Source: Hydrogenophaga crassostreae
GTDB lineage: Bacteria > Pseudomonadota > Gammaproteobacteria > Burkholderiales > Burkholderiaceae_C
Assembly (NCBI RefSeq): GCF_001761385.1
Contig: NZ_CP017476.1
Span: 3,647,501 to 3,711,500 of the forward strand
Reading direction: 5' to 3'
DNA length: 64,000 bases
Shown here: in pieces, positions 35,157-44,985 of the stretch
How the letters are laid out: every line of letters starts with the position of its first letter
Position numbering within the stretch: position 1 is the first letter of the stretch
Notes under the pieces: model-generated
What the model was told of the DNA's origin: nothing
Seen by the model: only the letters and a program-made list of their open reading frames with translations
The model's database searches: none
Position numbers and translations under genes: made by a program

Positions 35157-37991
35157 ATGATCCGAACCGATACCCCGATCGCAGCCGCCTCGCGCCCCAG
35201 CAGAAACCGCGCCGCAGCCGTTCCCGAAAAAGACCTTCCCCTTGTGGAAGACATTCGGCTGCTTGGCCGCATTCTTGGCGACGTTATTCGGGAGCAGGAA
35301 GGCAAAAAAGCTTTCGAACTGATCGAACAGATTCGGCAACTCTCGGTCGCTTTCCGGCGCCACGACGACAAACAGGCAGACCGTGATCTGAAGAAGCTGC
35401 TGAAGAAGCTCACCGCTGACCAGACCGTCAGCGTGATCCGCGCTTTCACCTATTTCAGCCATTTGGCCAACCTGGCCGAAGACCGCCACCACATCCGGCG
35501 ACGCGCCATCCACGAACGCGCCGGAGGCCTTCAGCAAGGCAGCCTTGCGATGACCATGCAGCGCCTGAAAGATGCTGGCATACCGCGCAAGAAGATTGTG
35601 CAAACCCTGGCGCAAAGCCATGTGTCGCCGGTACTCACAGCGCACCCCACCGAAGTTCAGCGCAAGAGCATTTTGGACGCCGAGCGGGCCATCGCCGCAT
35701 TGCTGGCAGGGCGGGATCAAGTGCTGCCACGCGACGAAGCAGATTTCGAACTGCAATTGCGCGCCCGCGTCACGCAACTGTGGCAAACCCGCTTGCTGCG
35801 TTTCACCAAGCTCACCGTCGCCGACGAAATCGAAAATGCACTGAGCTACTACCAAACGACCTTTCTCACCCAGATTCCGCGCCTGTACCGCGACCTGGAA
35901 GACAGCCTGGGCGAGCGGGTCGAACCCTTTTTGCGCATGGGTCAATGGATCGGCGGCGACCGGGATGGCAACCCCAATGTCACAGCCCCCACGCTGGAAC
36001 TGGCATTGCACAGCCAGGCCGACATGGTTTTGCGCCACCACCTCACCCAGGTTCACCTCCTGGGCGCCGAACTGTCTGTTTCAGCCATGCTCGCCACTGT
36101 GACGCCCGAGATGCAAGCATTGGCCGAGCGCTCACCCGACACCAATGCCCACCGCCAGGACGAACCCTATCGCCGCGCGCTGACGGGCATGTATGCCCGC
36201 CTGGCAGGCACCCTGCAGACGCTCACCGGGGGTGAGGCCGCGCGCCACGCTGTGGCACCCCAAGCACCTTACCTCCACGCCAGCGAATTCCTGACAGATC
36301 TGCAGACCATCGAAGCCTCGCTCGTGGTCAACCACGGCGCCGCCCTGGCCCGAGCCCGCCTCCGCCCCTTGATGCGCGCCGTGGAGGTGTTTGGTTTCCA
36401 TCTGGCCACCATCGATCTGCGCCAAAGCTCAGACAAGCACGAAGAAGTGGTCGCCGAACTGCTCGCCACCGCGCGCATTGAGGCCGACTACAGCGCGCTG
36501 GACGAGGAGGCCAAGCGCACCGTGCTGCTGCGTCAGCTCAACGATGCCCGTCCGCTGCGCCTGCCTGGCGCGGCCTACTCACCCCACACGGTGAGCGAGC
36601 TGGCCATTTTTGACACAGCCCGCAGCGGGCGCGAACGTTTCGGGGCCAATACCATTCGCCACGCCATCATCAGCCACACCGAAACGGTGAGCGATTTGCT
36701 GGAAGTGATGCTGCTGCAAAAAGAGAGCGGGTTGATGCATGGCCTCTTGTCAGAAAGCGCCGTGTGCGACCTGATCGTGGTGCCCTTGTTTGAAACCATC
36801 GAAGACCTGCGCAACGCCGCGCCCATCATGCGCGACTACTACGCACTGCCCGGCGTGAAAGCCATGGTGCAACGCGGTGCCAGCGATGGCTACTGCGAGC
36901 AGGACATCATGCTCGGCTACTCTGACAGCAACAAGGACGGTGGCATCTTCACCAGCAATTGGGAGTTGTACCGTGCGGAAACGGCTCTGGTGGAGTTGTT
37001 CGACGCACTCAGCCACAAGGCAAAAAAACCGATTCAGCTTCGAATGTTCCACGGACGGGGCGGCACCGTGGGTCGCGGCGGCGGTCCAGCCTACCAGGCC
37101 ATCCTGGCGCAACCGCCTGGCACGGTGCGCGGTCAGATCCGTCTGACCGAACAGGGTGAAGTGATCGGTTCCAAATACGCCAACCCCGAAATTGGCCGGC
37201 GCAACCTGGAAACCCTGGTCGCAGCCACACTCGAAGCGACGTTGCTGCAGACCACCCAGGATGCCCCCGAGGCGTTCCTCGAAGCCGCCAATGAGTTGTC
37301 ATTGGCCAGCATGGCTGCCTACCGGGCGCTGGTTTATGAAACCCCGGGTTTCACCGACTACTTCTTCTCATCCACGCCGATACGGGAGATTGCCGAACTC
37401 AACATCGGCTCTCGCCCAGCGTCGCGCAAGGCCAGTCAGAAAATCGAAGATCTGCGCGCCATTCCATGGGGTTTCAGCTGGGGCCAGTGCCGCCTCACCT
37501 TGCCCGGCTGGTACGGGTTCGGCTCGGCCATACAAACGTTTTTGCAGCGCAACGGCCCCAAGGGCGTAAGCAAACAAAAGGCCTTGCTGCAAAAAATGGT
37601 CAGCGAGTGGCCTTTCTTCAATGCCTTGTTGTCCAACATGGACATGGTGATCGCCAAGAGCGATCTGGCGCTGGCCTCCCGCTACGCCGACCTGGTGGAA
37701 GACAAACGCCTTCGCACCAAGGTGTTTTCCGCCATTGAAGCCGAATGGCACCGAACCGCCGAGGCCCTCACCCTCATCACGGGAGCGAAACAGCGACTGG
37801 TCAACAACGAAGCCTTGCAGCGCTCGATACGCCACCGTTTCCCGTACATCGACCCTCTGCACCACCTGCAAGTCGAGCTGGTTCGCCGCTACCGCGCCGA
37901 TGAACACCAGGCCCACAGCGACGACAAGGTGCGCAGGGGCATTCACATCTCGATCAACGGTATTGCGGCAGGCTTGCGCAACACAGGTTGA
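35157..37991 (+). CDS. ppc: Phosphoenolpyruvate carboxylase
   Basis: Ppc converts phosphoenolpyruvate and bicarbonate to oxaloacetate, refilling the citrate cycle. The catalytic His is in SPVLTAHPTEVQRKSIL, the substrate-binding loop is HGRGGTVGRGGGP, and GYSDSNKDGG and the final NTG end are present. The ATG at 35157 is preferred; a GTG at 35142 is possible. The 944-residue protein is complete. It is divergent from hemC and not linked to it by function. Confidence 0.97.
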   Translation: MIRTDTPIAAASRPSRNRAAAVPEKDLPLVEDIRLLGRILGDVIREQEGKKAFELIEQIRQLSVAFRRHDDKQADRDLKKLLKKLTADQTVSVIRAFTYFSHLANLAEDRHHIRRRAIHERAGGLQQGSLAMTMQRLKDAGIPRKKIVQTLAQSHVSPVLTAHPTEVQRKSILDAERAIAALLAGRDQVLPRDEADFELQLRARVTQLWQTRLLRFTKLTVADEIENALSYYQTTFLTQIPRLYRDLEDSLGERVEPFLRMGQWIGGDRDGNPNVTAPTLELALHSQADMVLRHHLTQVHLLGAELSVSAMLATVTPEMQALAERSPDTNAHRQDEPYRRALTGMYARLAGTLQTLTGGEAARHAVAPQAPYLHASEFLTDLQTIEASLVVNHGAALARARLRPLMRAVEVFGFHLATIDLRQSSDKHEEVVAELLATARIEADYSALDEEAKRTVLLRQLNDARPLRLPGAAYSPHTVSELAIFDTARSGRERFGANTIRHAIISHTETVSDLLEVMLLQKESGLMHGLLSESAVCDLIVVPLFETIEDLRNAAPIMRDYYALPGVKAMVQRGASDGYCEQDIMLGYSDSNKDGGIFTSNWELYRAETALVELFDALSHKAKKPIQLRMFHGRGGTVGRGGGPAYQAILAQPPGTVRGQIRLTEQGEVIGSKYANPEIGRRNLETLVAATLEATLLQTTQDAPEAFLEAANELSLASMAAYRALVYETPGFTDYFFSSTPIREIAELNIGSRPASRKASQKIEDLRAIPWGFSWGQCRLTLPGWYGFGSAIQTFLQRNGPKGVSKQKALLQKMVSEWPFFNALLSNMDMVIAKSDLALASRYADLVEDKRLRTKVFSAIEAEWHRTAEALTLITGAKQRLVNNEALQRSIRHRFPYIDPLHHLQVELVRRYRADEHQAHSDDKVRRGIHISINGIAAGLRNTG

Positions 37992-38035
37992 CCCCACACC
38001 CGTATCGGTGCCTTCCTGCCTCCTAAAATCGCTTC

Positions 38036-38893
38036 GTGAACAACGCACTAACCAACGCCGATCTCCATTGCCACTCCGTGGTGTCCGATGGCACGCTGGA
38101 GCCTGAAATGCTGGCCCAGCGAGCCAAAGCCAATGGCGTCGAGCTATGGGCATTGACCGACCACGATGAAGCCGGTGGACTGGACCGCGCCCTTGCTGCT
38201 GCCCGCCAGCAAGCGTTGCCGTTTCTCACTGGCACCGAAATATCCGTCAGCTTTGTGGGCACCACGGTGCACATCATCGGCCTGGGGTTCGACCACACCG
38301 ACGCCACCTTGCTCAAAGGCCTGAACACCACCCGGGCCGGGCGAACAGAACGCGCCCACCAGATGAGCGATGAACTGGCCAAAGCCGGCATCCCAGGCGC
38401 ATTCGAAGGCGCAATGAAGTTTGTGGGCAACCCCGATCTGATCTCGCGCTCCCATTTCGCCCGCTACATTGTGGAAGCGGGTTTCTGCCCCGACACCAAC
38501 GCGGTGTTTCGCAAGTACCTGGCCGATGGCAAGCCAGGCTATGTGACCCACCAATGGGCCAAACTGAGTGAAGCCGTGGGCTGGATTACAGGCGCCGGCG
38601 GCGTGGCCGTCATCGCCCACCCCGGCCGGTACGCACTCACGGCCAACGAAGAATTTGCCTTGTTCACCGAGTTCAAAAACCATGGCGGCCAGGGTGTTGA
38701 AGTGATCACCGGCTCACATGGCCCAGCCGACTTCGTCAAGTACGCCGACTACTGCAACGAATTCGAACTCGTGGCTTCGCGAGGCAGCGATTTCCACAGC
38801 CCGACAGAGAGCCGCATCGATCTGGGCAAGCTGCCCGACTTGCCCGGCTCGCTCACCCCGGTCTGGTCGTTGCTCGAATCCCGCGTGCACTGA
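38036..38893 (+). CDS. PHP-domain phosphatase, RNase AM / nucleoside 3',5'-bisphosphate phosphatase-like
   Basis: The protein is a PHP metallo-phosphoesterase. The N-terminal metal motif is DLHCHSVVSDGTL and the next is ALTDHDEAGGL. VIAHPGRY and ASRGSDFHSP provide more metal ligands. E. coli YciV (RNase AM/TrpH) is the closest named relative, a 5'-3' exonuclease that matures 5S and 23S rRNA. The start is a GTG at 38036, giving 285 residues. The next gene overlaps it (TGATG), so both may be one operon with ppc upstream. Confidence 0.9.
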   Translation: MNNALTNADLHCHSVVSDGTLEPEMLAQRAKANGVELWALTDHDEAGGLDRALAAARQQALPFLTGTEISVSFVGTTVHIIGLGFDHTDATLLKGLNTTRAGRTERAHQMSDELAKAGIPGAFEGAMKFVGNPDLISRSHFARYIVEAGFCPDTNAVFRKYLADGKPGYVTHQWAKLSEAVGWITGAGGVAVIAHPGRYALTANEEFALFTEFKNHGGQGVEVITGSHGPADFVKYADYCNEFELVASRGSDFHSPTESRIDLGKLPDLPGSLTPVWSLLESRVH

Positions 38894-39816
38894 TGTCGCT
38901 TGGCCCCGGCACGGCGGACAACGCGCCGATAGCGCAGGCGAGCGCGCAAGGCATCGTTTTCTTGATCATGGCCGTGGCCTGCTTCGCGGTGCTCGATACG
39001 AGCGTGAAGTATGTCGGGCCCTTTGTCCCCATTTTGGTCGCAGTCTGGTTCCGCTACCTCTTTCAGGCTCTGGCCGTCTCGGTGGTGATGCTGCCCCAGC
39101 GGGGGCGCAGCCTGTGGCAAACGGAGCACCCACGTTTTCAGCTTTTGCGCGGCGGCCTGCTTCTCACCGTCAGCGGATTGTCATTCCTTGGCGTGCAATT
39201 CATGCCTGTTGGTGCGTTCACCGCCTTTGTCATGACCACGCCCCTGGTCGTCACCCTGCTGGCGGCCCTTTTTCTCAAGGAAAAAATCTCAATGCTGCGC
39301 TGGGCACTGGTCGCTGGCGGATTTTTGGGCGCGCTGCTGGTCGTTCAACCAGGCGAAGACGTGGTGGGTTGGGCCAGTCTGGTGCCTCTGCTGATGGTGT
39401 TCGTCTATGCATGGTTTCAGATATTGACCCGAAAAATGGCTGGCACAGAAGATCCCATGACCATGCACTTCTACACAGGATGGGTGGGGGCCTTGCTCAC
39501 CAGCGCAGTCCTGCCATGGGTGTGGCAATCCATGCCAGACATCCAGATTCTGGCGCTGCTGTGTTTGATCGGGCTCATGGGCACGGTCGGCCATTTTCTT
39601 CTCATCCTGGCTTTCGCACGCGCACCCGCCTCCACGCTGTCGCCCTACCTGTATGCCCAGATCGGGTTCGCCATGTTGTGCGGCTGGTGGGTTTTTGACC
39701 ACGTACCCAGTGTGATGGAGCTCTGCGGCATTGCATTGATCGCTTCTTGCGGTGCCGGCGCAGGGTGGCTCACCGCTCGTGAAGCACGGCTGCCCCTCAC
39801 GCCACCGGAACCCTGA
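38893..39816 (+). CDS. EamA/DMT-superfamily transporter
   Basis: This is a membrane protein of 307 residues with ten predicted helices in the two EamA repeats (for example FLIMAVACFAVLDTSVKYVG and later LMVFVYAWFQILTRK). DMT proteins export metabolites or amino acids; the substrate is unknown. The ATG overlaps the stop of the PHP gene as TGATG. The C-terminus ends in a short cytoplasmic tail. Confidence 0.88.
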   Translation: MSLGPGTADNAPIAQASAQGIVFLIMAVACFAVLDTSVKYVGPFVPILVAVWFRYLFQALAVSVVMLPQRGRSLWQTEHPRFQLLRGGLLLTVSGLSFLGVQFMPVGAFTAFVMTTPLVVTLLAALFLKEKISMLRWALVAGGFLGALLVVQPGEDVVGWASLVPLLMVFVYAWFQILTRKMAGTEDPMTMHFYTGWVGALLTSAVLPWVWQSMPDIQILALLCLIGLMGTVGHFLLILAFARAPASTLSPYLYAQIGFAMLCGWWVFDHVPSVMELCGIALIASCGAGAGWLTAREARLPLTPPEP

Positions 39817-39878
39817 TCGGGCGAGGCATGGAGGCGTCGAAGGTCAGGTCATCCACTGGCGCGGCACAATAGCACCCT

Positions 39879-40514
39879 ATGTCACAGTTCTTTGAAGTCC
39901 ACCCCGAAAACCCACAGCCGCGCCTGCTCAAACAGGCGGTGCAACTGCTGGAGAAAGGTGGCGTGCTGGCCGTTCCCACCGATTCCAGCTACGCCCTCGT
40001 CTGCCACCTTGACGACAAGGCTGCCGCCGACCGGTTGCGGCGCATCCGCCAGGTTGACGACAAACACCACCTCACGCTGCTGTGCCGCGACCTGAGCGAA
40101 CTTGCCAGCTACGCGAAGGTGGATAACCGCCAATACCGCTTGCTCAAGCTCGCCACACCTGGGCCTTACACCTTTATTCTGGAAGCCAGCAAAGAAGTGC
40201 CACGCCGACTCAGCCATCCGTCACGCAAAACCATCGGCCTGCGCGTGCCTGCACATCCCACGCTGCAAGCGCTGCTGGCAATGCACGACTCGCCGCTGCT
40301 CGCCACAACGCTCATTCCCCCCGGCGAGACCGAACCCTGGAACGAACCCGATGCCATCCGCGAACGCTTCGAGCACGAGCTGGCCGGCGTCATCGACGCA
40401 GGGGCCTGTGCGCTGGCGCCAACCACTGTGATCGATCTGACCCCAATGGGCAGCGGCGGCGACCCCGAAGTGGTGCGCTTGGGCCATGGGGCATTGGAGC
40501 CCCTGGGGCTCTAG
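39879..40514 (+). CDS. yciO: L-threonylcarbamoyladenylate synthase family protein, YciO type
   Basis: The Sua5/YrdC/YciO fold is recognisable by the N-terminal GGVLAVPTDSSYALVC motif, KHHLTLLCRDLSELASYAKV, and TLGLR-like KTIGLRVPAHP. YrdC makes the threonylcarbamoyl-AMP used for tRNA t6A37. The 211-residue length and VDDKHHLTLLC form fit the YciO branch, whose role differs and is less clear. In E. coli, yciO and yciV neighbour each other, which fits the arrangement here. Confidence 0.9.
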   Translation: MSQFFEVHPENPQPRLLKQAVQLLEKGGVLAVPTDSSYALVCHLDDKAAADRLRRIRQVDDKHHLTLLCRDLSELASYAKVDNRQYRLLKLATPGPYTFILEASKEVPRRLSHPSRKTIGLRVPAHPTLQALLAMHDSPLLATTLIPPGETEPWNEPDAIRERFEHELAGVIDAGACALAPTTVIDLTPMGSGGDPEVVRLGHGALEPLGL

Positions 40515-40634
40515 TGCACTCTCGGCTCCCGCTATTCGAACCCGTGTTTCGCCGATTGCGATAGGCAAAAGCATCATCTGGGACAATACAGCCCCGTCAA
40601 CGCCCTGTTGGCGCAACGCGGCCCCTTTCTGCCC

Positions 40635-41303
40635 ATGGATTTCGCACAGATCATTCAAGCCATCACAGTCAACGCGATTCCGCTGTTGTTTGCCATCACG
40701 CTGCATGAAGCGGCGCACGGCTACGCAGCCCGGCATTTTGGTGACAACACGGCCCATATGCTGGGCCGCATCACACTCAACCCCCTGAAACACATCGATC
40801 CGATAGGCACCATTGCCATGCCTCTGATGCTGTACTTCGCCACTTCTGGGGCCTTCATGTTCGGCTATGCCAAACCGGTACCCGTGAACTTCGGCCGCCT
40901 GCGCAACCCCAAACGCGACATGATCTGGGTGGCGCTGGCCGGGCCGGCTGCCAATCTGGTGCAGGCTTTTGCCTGGGCCATAGCGGCATTGCTGTTGAGC
41001 GCAATGGCTGTAGAGGAGCAGTACTTTCATCTGGTCTGCCGCGCCGGCGTGTTGTGGAACCTGGTGATGTATGCCTTCAACCTGTTTCCCCTGCCGCCGC
41101 TGGACGGAGGCCGCATCCTTGTGGGCTTGCTGCCATGGAAACAGGCCGCTGCTGTTTCTCGCCTTGAACCCTATGGATTTTTCATTGTGATGGCCTTGGT
41201 GATCACCGGCTTGGTGTCCACCTATTGGCTGCTCCCGCTGATAAACGTCACCTACGGCGCAATCAAGCTTTTGCTCACACCCTTCGTACTGCTCTTGACC
41301 TGA
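40635..41303 (+). CDS. Site-2 protease family membrane metalloprotease homologue
   Basis: The zinc motif HEAAH (TLHEAAHGYAARH) near residue 27 and the third ligand segment NLFPLPPLDGGRI near residue 150 mark a site-2 protease (M50) protein. Several hydrophobic segments place it in the membrane. The start ATG at 40635 gives MDFAQIIQAITVN, the family N-terminus; upstream in-frame codons are unlikely. It is 222 residues, has no PDZ domain and is not RseP. Its neighbours yciO and trpS are a common arrangement. Confidence 0.9.
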   Translation: MDFAQIIQAITVNAIPLLFAITLHEAAHGYAARHFGDNTAHMLGRITLNPLKHIDPIGTIAMPLMLYFATSGAFMFGYAKPVPVNFGRLRNPKRDMIWVALAGPAANLVQAFAWAIAALLLSAMAVEEQYFHLVCRAGVLWNLVMYAFNLFPLPPLDGGRILVGLLPWKQAAAVSRLEPYGFFIVMALVITGLVSTYWLLPLINVTYGAIKLLLTPFVLLLT

Positions 41304-41319
41304 ACACGCCAATCCCTCC

Positions 41320-42618
41320 ATGAGCATCCAACGCGTCCTTACCGGCATCACCACCTCCGGCACACCCCATCTGGGCAACTACGCGGGCGCGGTGCGCCCG
41401 ACAGTGCGCGCCAGCCGCCTCGCCAACGTCGAGAGTTTTTATTTTCTCGCCGACTACCATGCCCTGATCAAAACGGGCGAACCCGCACGCGTTCAGCGCT
41501 CCACGCTGGAAATTGCCGCCACCTGGCTGGCCTGCGGCCTTGATCCGGAAAAGGTCACCTTCTACCGTCAGTCCGACATTCCAGAGATTCCCGAACTCAC
41601 CTGGCTGCTCACCTGCGTGACCGGCAAGGGCTTGCTCAACCGCGCCCACGCTTACAAAGCGTCTGTCGACAAAAACGCGGCTGCCGGTATGGACCCTGAC
41701 CACGGGGTGACCGCCGGCCTGTTCATGTACCCAGTGCTAATGGCCGCCGACATCCTGATGTTCAACGCCCATCAAGTACCCGTGGGACGCGACCAGATTC
41801 AACACATTGAAATGGCCCGCGACATCGCCGCCAGCTTCAACCACGTATACGGCGAACATTTCACGCTGCCGGAAGCCGCCATCGAAGCCAACGTGGCCAC
41901 CCTGCCCGGGCTCGATGGCCGCAAAATGAGCAAAAGCTACGACAATACGATTCCGTTGTTCACTCCGCGCAACCAGTTGCGCAAGCTCATCATGGGCATC
42001 GTGACCGACTCGCGCACGCCTGGACAACCCAAAGACACCGAGGGTTCCGCGCTGTTCCAGCTGTACCAGGCGTTTGCCTCGGCCGAGGAAACCACCGCAT
42101 TCGCACAGCAATACCGGGAAGGTATTGCCTGGGGTGATGCAAAAGAACAGCTGTTTGAGCGTTTGGACCGGGAAATCGCGCCCATGCGAACCGTCTACGA
42201 CGAGCTCATTCAGAACCCTGCCAGTATCGAGCGCTCACTAAAGATGGGGGCAGAGAAGGCGCGCGCCGTGGCAACACCCTTTACCGCGCGCCTGCGCAAT
42301 GCCGTGGGTTTGCGCTCACTCAGCCAAGTCGCGACTGCCACCAGCGCTAAGCCTGCCAACAGCAAAACAACGCTGCCGAGCTTCAAGCAGTACCGGGAAG
42401 AAGACGGCCGCTTCCACTTCAAAATGCTCGATGCACAAGGGCAACTGCTGCTGCAGAGCCATGGGTTCGAGTCTCCGAAAGAGGCGGGCCTGGCCATTGG
42501 CCGCTTGCGCAAAGATGGCCCGGCCGGGTTAACGCCTCTGCAATCCCATCTTGCATATCAAGCCGATGAAGCACCGCTCGTCGCCGCGTTGAAGGAACTG
42601 CAGGCCGCCGCCGAATAA
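41320..42618 (+). CDS. trpS: Tryptophanyl-tRNA synthetase with C-terminal extension
   Basis: TrpS charges tRNA-Trp. The class I motifs are present: the HIGH-like GTPHLGNYAGAV near residue 15-27 and KMSKSYDN near residue 203. The product has 432 residues, about 100 more than E. coli TrpS. The extra C-terminal part (about residues 345-432) contains FKQYREEDGRFHFKM and QGQLLLQSHGFESPKEAG, which resembles the DUF1508/YegP fold by pattern. The catalytic part looks complete. It starts 16 bases after the site-2 protease. Confidence 0.94.
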   Translation: MSIQRVLTGITTSGTPHLGNYAGAVRPTVRASRLANVESFYFLADYHALIKTGEPARVQRSTLEIAATWLACGLDPEKVTFYRQSDIPEIPELTWLLTCVTGKGLLNRAHAYKASVDKNAAAGMDPDHGVTAGLFMYPVLMAADILMFNAHQVPVGRDQIQHIEMARDIAASFNHVYGEHFTLPEAAIEANVATLPGLDGRKMSKSYDNTIPLFTPRNQLRKLIMGIVTDSRTPGQPKDTEGSALFQLYQAFASAEETTAFAQQYREGIAWGDAKEQLFERLDREIAPMRTVYDELIQNPASIERSLKMGAEKARAVATPFTARLRNAVGLRSLSQVATATSAKPANSKTTLPSFKQYREEDGRFHFKMLDAQGQLLLQSHGFESPKEAGLAIGRLRKDGPAGLTPLQSHLAYQADEAPLVAALKELQAAAE

Positions 42619-42887
42619 AGGCATTTCAAAGTACTACCATGCATGTCTGTACACGCCTGTCACTTTTTTCACGGGCGTGATCTGCACAAGCAACGACTGG
42701 CTAACCGCCTGAGTCGTACCGTATCAGGCCCTGTTGGCATTTACTCCCGACTAAAAAAGGTCTACCCTGATCGACAAGTCTCTCTAAAACTAGAAATAAG
42801 GGTTGAATTCGAACGTTTATCGCTAAGGTCAAAGCATTGATCTGCCGATAGGCTTACTTATCAACACGCAATTTATCGAGCCCGACC

Positions 42888-43481
42888 ATGAGTATTTTTG
42901 TAATTGACGACCATCCGCTGATGCGCGAAGCCGTCGTTATGCTTCTTCGCCGCTTACGCGCCTCGACTCAAGTGATTGAGCTGGAGCGGTTGGCGACAGT
43001 CAGCAAGGCCATTGCTGAACACGGAGAGCCTGAGTTGGTTTGCCTCGACCTCAAGCTACCCGACACCAACGGCGTATCCGGCGTGCGAGAAGTGCGCCAG
43101 ATGCTGCCAGACACCTCTTTGATCGTCTTGTCGGCCTCACCGGCCTCCGACTACGAAGAACTCGCTCGCGAGGCGGGTGCTGATGCTTACGTAGAAAAAT
43201 CGGCGGGTGCCGCACAGATTGGCAAGGTATTGCGTGAATTTTTGGCCGAAGAGGTTGAAGATGAAAACGCACCCACGATTCCAGACAAGCTGTCCAAACG
43301 CCAGAAGCAATTGCTGGTCATGCTTGATCGCGGGCTGTCTAACCGGGATATCGCCGAGCAATTGCAAATCAGCGAGCACACCGTGAAGGTTCACCTGTGG
43401 CGCCTGTTCCGCCGCTTGAACGTCAAGAGCCGCTCACAGGCAAGCCATTTGGCCCGGACCGCCGGATTGCTGGAGCTCTGA
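42888..43481 (+). CDS. LuxR/NarL-family response regulator
   Basis: The 197-residue protein has a receiver domain with the phospho-acceptor Asp54 in ELVCLDLKLPDT and a C-terminal LuxR-type helix-turn-helix (LSKRQKQLLVMLDRGLSNRDIAEQLQISEHT, residues about 133-190). It would bind DNA when phosphorylated. Its likely partner is the sensor kinase encoded convergently from 44985 to 43537; both share one terminator hairpin. The promoter region between trpS and this gene (about 270 bases) has no obvious operator. Confidence 0.93.
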   Translation: MSIFVIDDHPLMREAVVMLLRRLRASTQVIELERLATVSKAIAEHGEPELVCLDLKLPDTNGVSGVREVRQMLPDTSLIVLSASPASDYEELAREAGADAYVEKSAGAAQIGKVLREFLAEEVEDENAPTIPDKLSKRQKQLLVMLDRGLSNRDIAEQLQISEHTVKVHLWRLFRRLNVKSRSQASHLARTAGLLEL

Positions 43482-43505
43482 TTCAGACGCCCGTCAACCC
43501 GTCAG

Positions 43506-43537
43506 AAAAGCCCGGCAACAACTTGCCGGGCTTTTTT
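43506..43537. terminator. Bidirectional terminator between response regulator and sensor kinase
   Basis: A perfect 9-bp stem (GCCCGGCAA/TTGCCGGGC, loop CAAC) is flanked by AAAA on one side and six T on the other, so it can act in both directions. The stop codon of the sensor kinase touches the T run. Confidence 0.9.
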
Positions 43538-44985
43538 CATTCCAGCACGCCGAACTCTGAACTCAAGACCACCTCGGGCATCACCGGATCCGGTGCCGCC
43601 ACCGACTGTGTGTAAGCGGGCAGCATCACACGAAACACGCTCCCACGACCTTCCTGCGACGACACCGCCAACTGGTAGCCCATGAGCGTGGTCAGCTTGG
43701 ACACAATGGTCAAACCCAGACCCAGGCTGTCCTCCGTGCCCTGGTGTTGTGAGACGCGAAAGAACTCCTGAAAAATCGCCATCTGGTGCTCATGGGCAAT
43801 GCCCACACCCGTGTCCCACACCTCGAAAACAAGCGATGCCTCGCGTTGGCGCAAGCCCACCAGCACACCACCTTTGCTGGTGTGCTTGAGCGCGTTGGAC
43901 ACCAGATTGCCCAGAATGCGCCGCAAGACAACAGGGTCGGCCCAAATGGAGCGTGACCTGGAGTGCGTTCGCAGGCGCAACGACTTGTTTGCTGCCACCG
44001 GGGCAAACTGCGTGACGAGTTCTTCAAACAGCTTTGGCACATCCACCGACTGCAGGTGCACCTTGTAGTTGCCCGCATCGATGCGGGTCAAGTCAAACAA
44101 AGAGTCAAACAGCTCATTGATGGCCCTTGTGGACTGCAACATCCGTGGGGCAATATCCTGGGCCATCTCTGGCTCAGTCACCAGCCAGTCGGCATACAGA
44201 CTCAATGCATGAACGGGCTGCCGCAAATCGTGCGCTGCAGAAGCCAGGAACCGGTTTTTTGCGGCCACTGCCCTCAACGAAGCCCGGGTTTGCTGGGTCA
44301 ACGACTCGATCAGCTCTTCATTGGAAAACTGCAACTCAAAACTCGAACGGTGAACCGCGTTGAGGCGCACCCCCATCTTGTAGGTCAAATGCCAGAAAAT
44401 GCCCAGCAAAATCAACAGTGCCACGGTCTGGTGCCAATACACATAGGCCCAATCGTTCAACCCCAGATTCACGACTATGCCCAAGGCCGTTGATGCGGTC
44501 AACGAAGAAAGGTAGGACTTGAGAGCTGGCAAATAGGAGCTGAAGGACCCCAACGAGACAATGCCCTGGCCCAAGATCAGGAGTCCGCAGACAAACTGCG
44601 AGGAGGCACTGGCTTGCAGGTAGACAAGCAAAGTCACACCACCCCAGATGAGACCAGATGCACCCCAGGTCCAACCGTAGCGATCGGCGAACAGCTGCCT
44701 TTGAGGGCCTTCATAGCTGTCGTATTGCAAGCGGTAAACCGAAATCAGCCAATACCGGTAAACCGCAAGCGAGAATGCAATCACGGCCCACACCACCAAG
44801 GACACTGTTGCCACCTCGCTTGCCAGAAGAAAGACAATGACAGGCAAAGCCATTACCGATGCAAACACGGCGGAGCCCAGATTGTCCATCAACACCCCGA
44901 TCAGCCGCGTGTTCACCCACAGGTCTCTCACCTCGGCTGAAGCGGGCTGGTGTTGGTGGGTCGCGGGTTGGGTGTCTACTAACAT
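43537..44985 (-). CDS. Membrane sensor histidine kinase (HisKA/HATPase)
   Basis: The first 200 residues hold about six hydrophobic segments (for example residues 40-56, 60-77, 112-124, 131-150, 162-176, 188-200) and no clear periplasmic sensor domain, so it may sense inside the membrane or cytoplasm. The HisKA motif AAHDLRQPVHALSLY has the phospho-His near residue 252. The ATPase part has the N box NLVSNALKH, G1 WDTGVGIA and GLGLTIVS. The start at 44985 (MLVDTQPATH) was chosen because upstream codons do not fit. It is 482 residues. Confidence 0.92.
   Translation of the reverse strand: MLVDTQPATHQHQPASAEVRDLWVNTRLIGVLMDNLGSAVFASVMALPVIVFLLASEVATVSLVVWAVIAFSLAVYRYWLISVYRLQYDSYEGPQRQLFADRYGWTWGASGLIWGGVTLLVYLQASASSQFVCGLLILGQGIVSLGSFSSYLPALKSYLSSLTASTALGIVVNLGLNDWAYVYWHQTVALLILLGIFWHLTYKMGVRLNAVHRSSFELQFSNEELIESLTQQTRASLRAVAAKNRFLASAAHDLRQPVHALSLYADWLVTEPEMAQDIAPRMLQSTRAINELFDSLFDLTRIDAGNYKVHLQSVDVPKLFEELVTQFAPVAANKSLRLRTHSRSRSIWADPVVLRRILGNLVSNALKHTSKGGVLVGLRQREASLVFEVWDTGVGIAHEHQMAIFQEFFRVSQHQGTEDSLGLGLTIVSKLTTLMGYQLAVSSQEGRGSVFRVMLPAYTQSVAAPDPVMPEVVLSSEFGVLE

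Noticed and set aside
42643..42840. Small open frame between trpS and the response regulator
   Set aside because: No similarity and no ribosome site; it fits an intergenic leader better.
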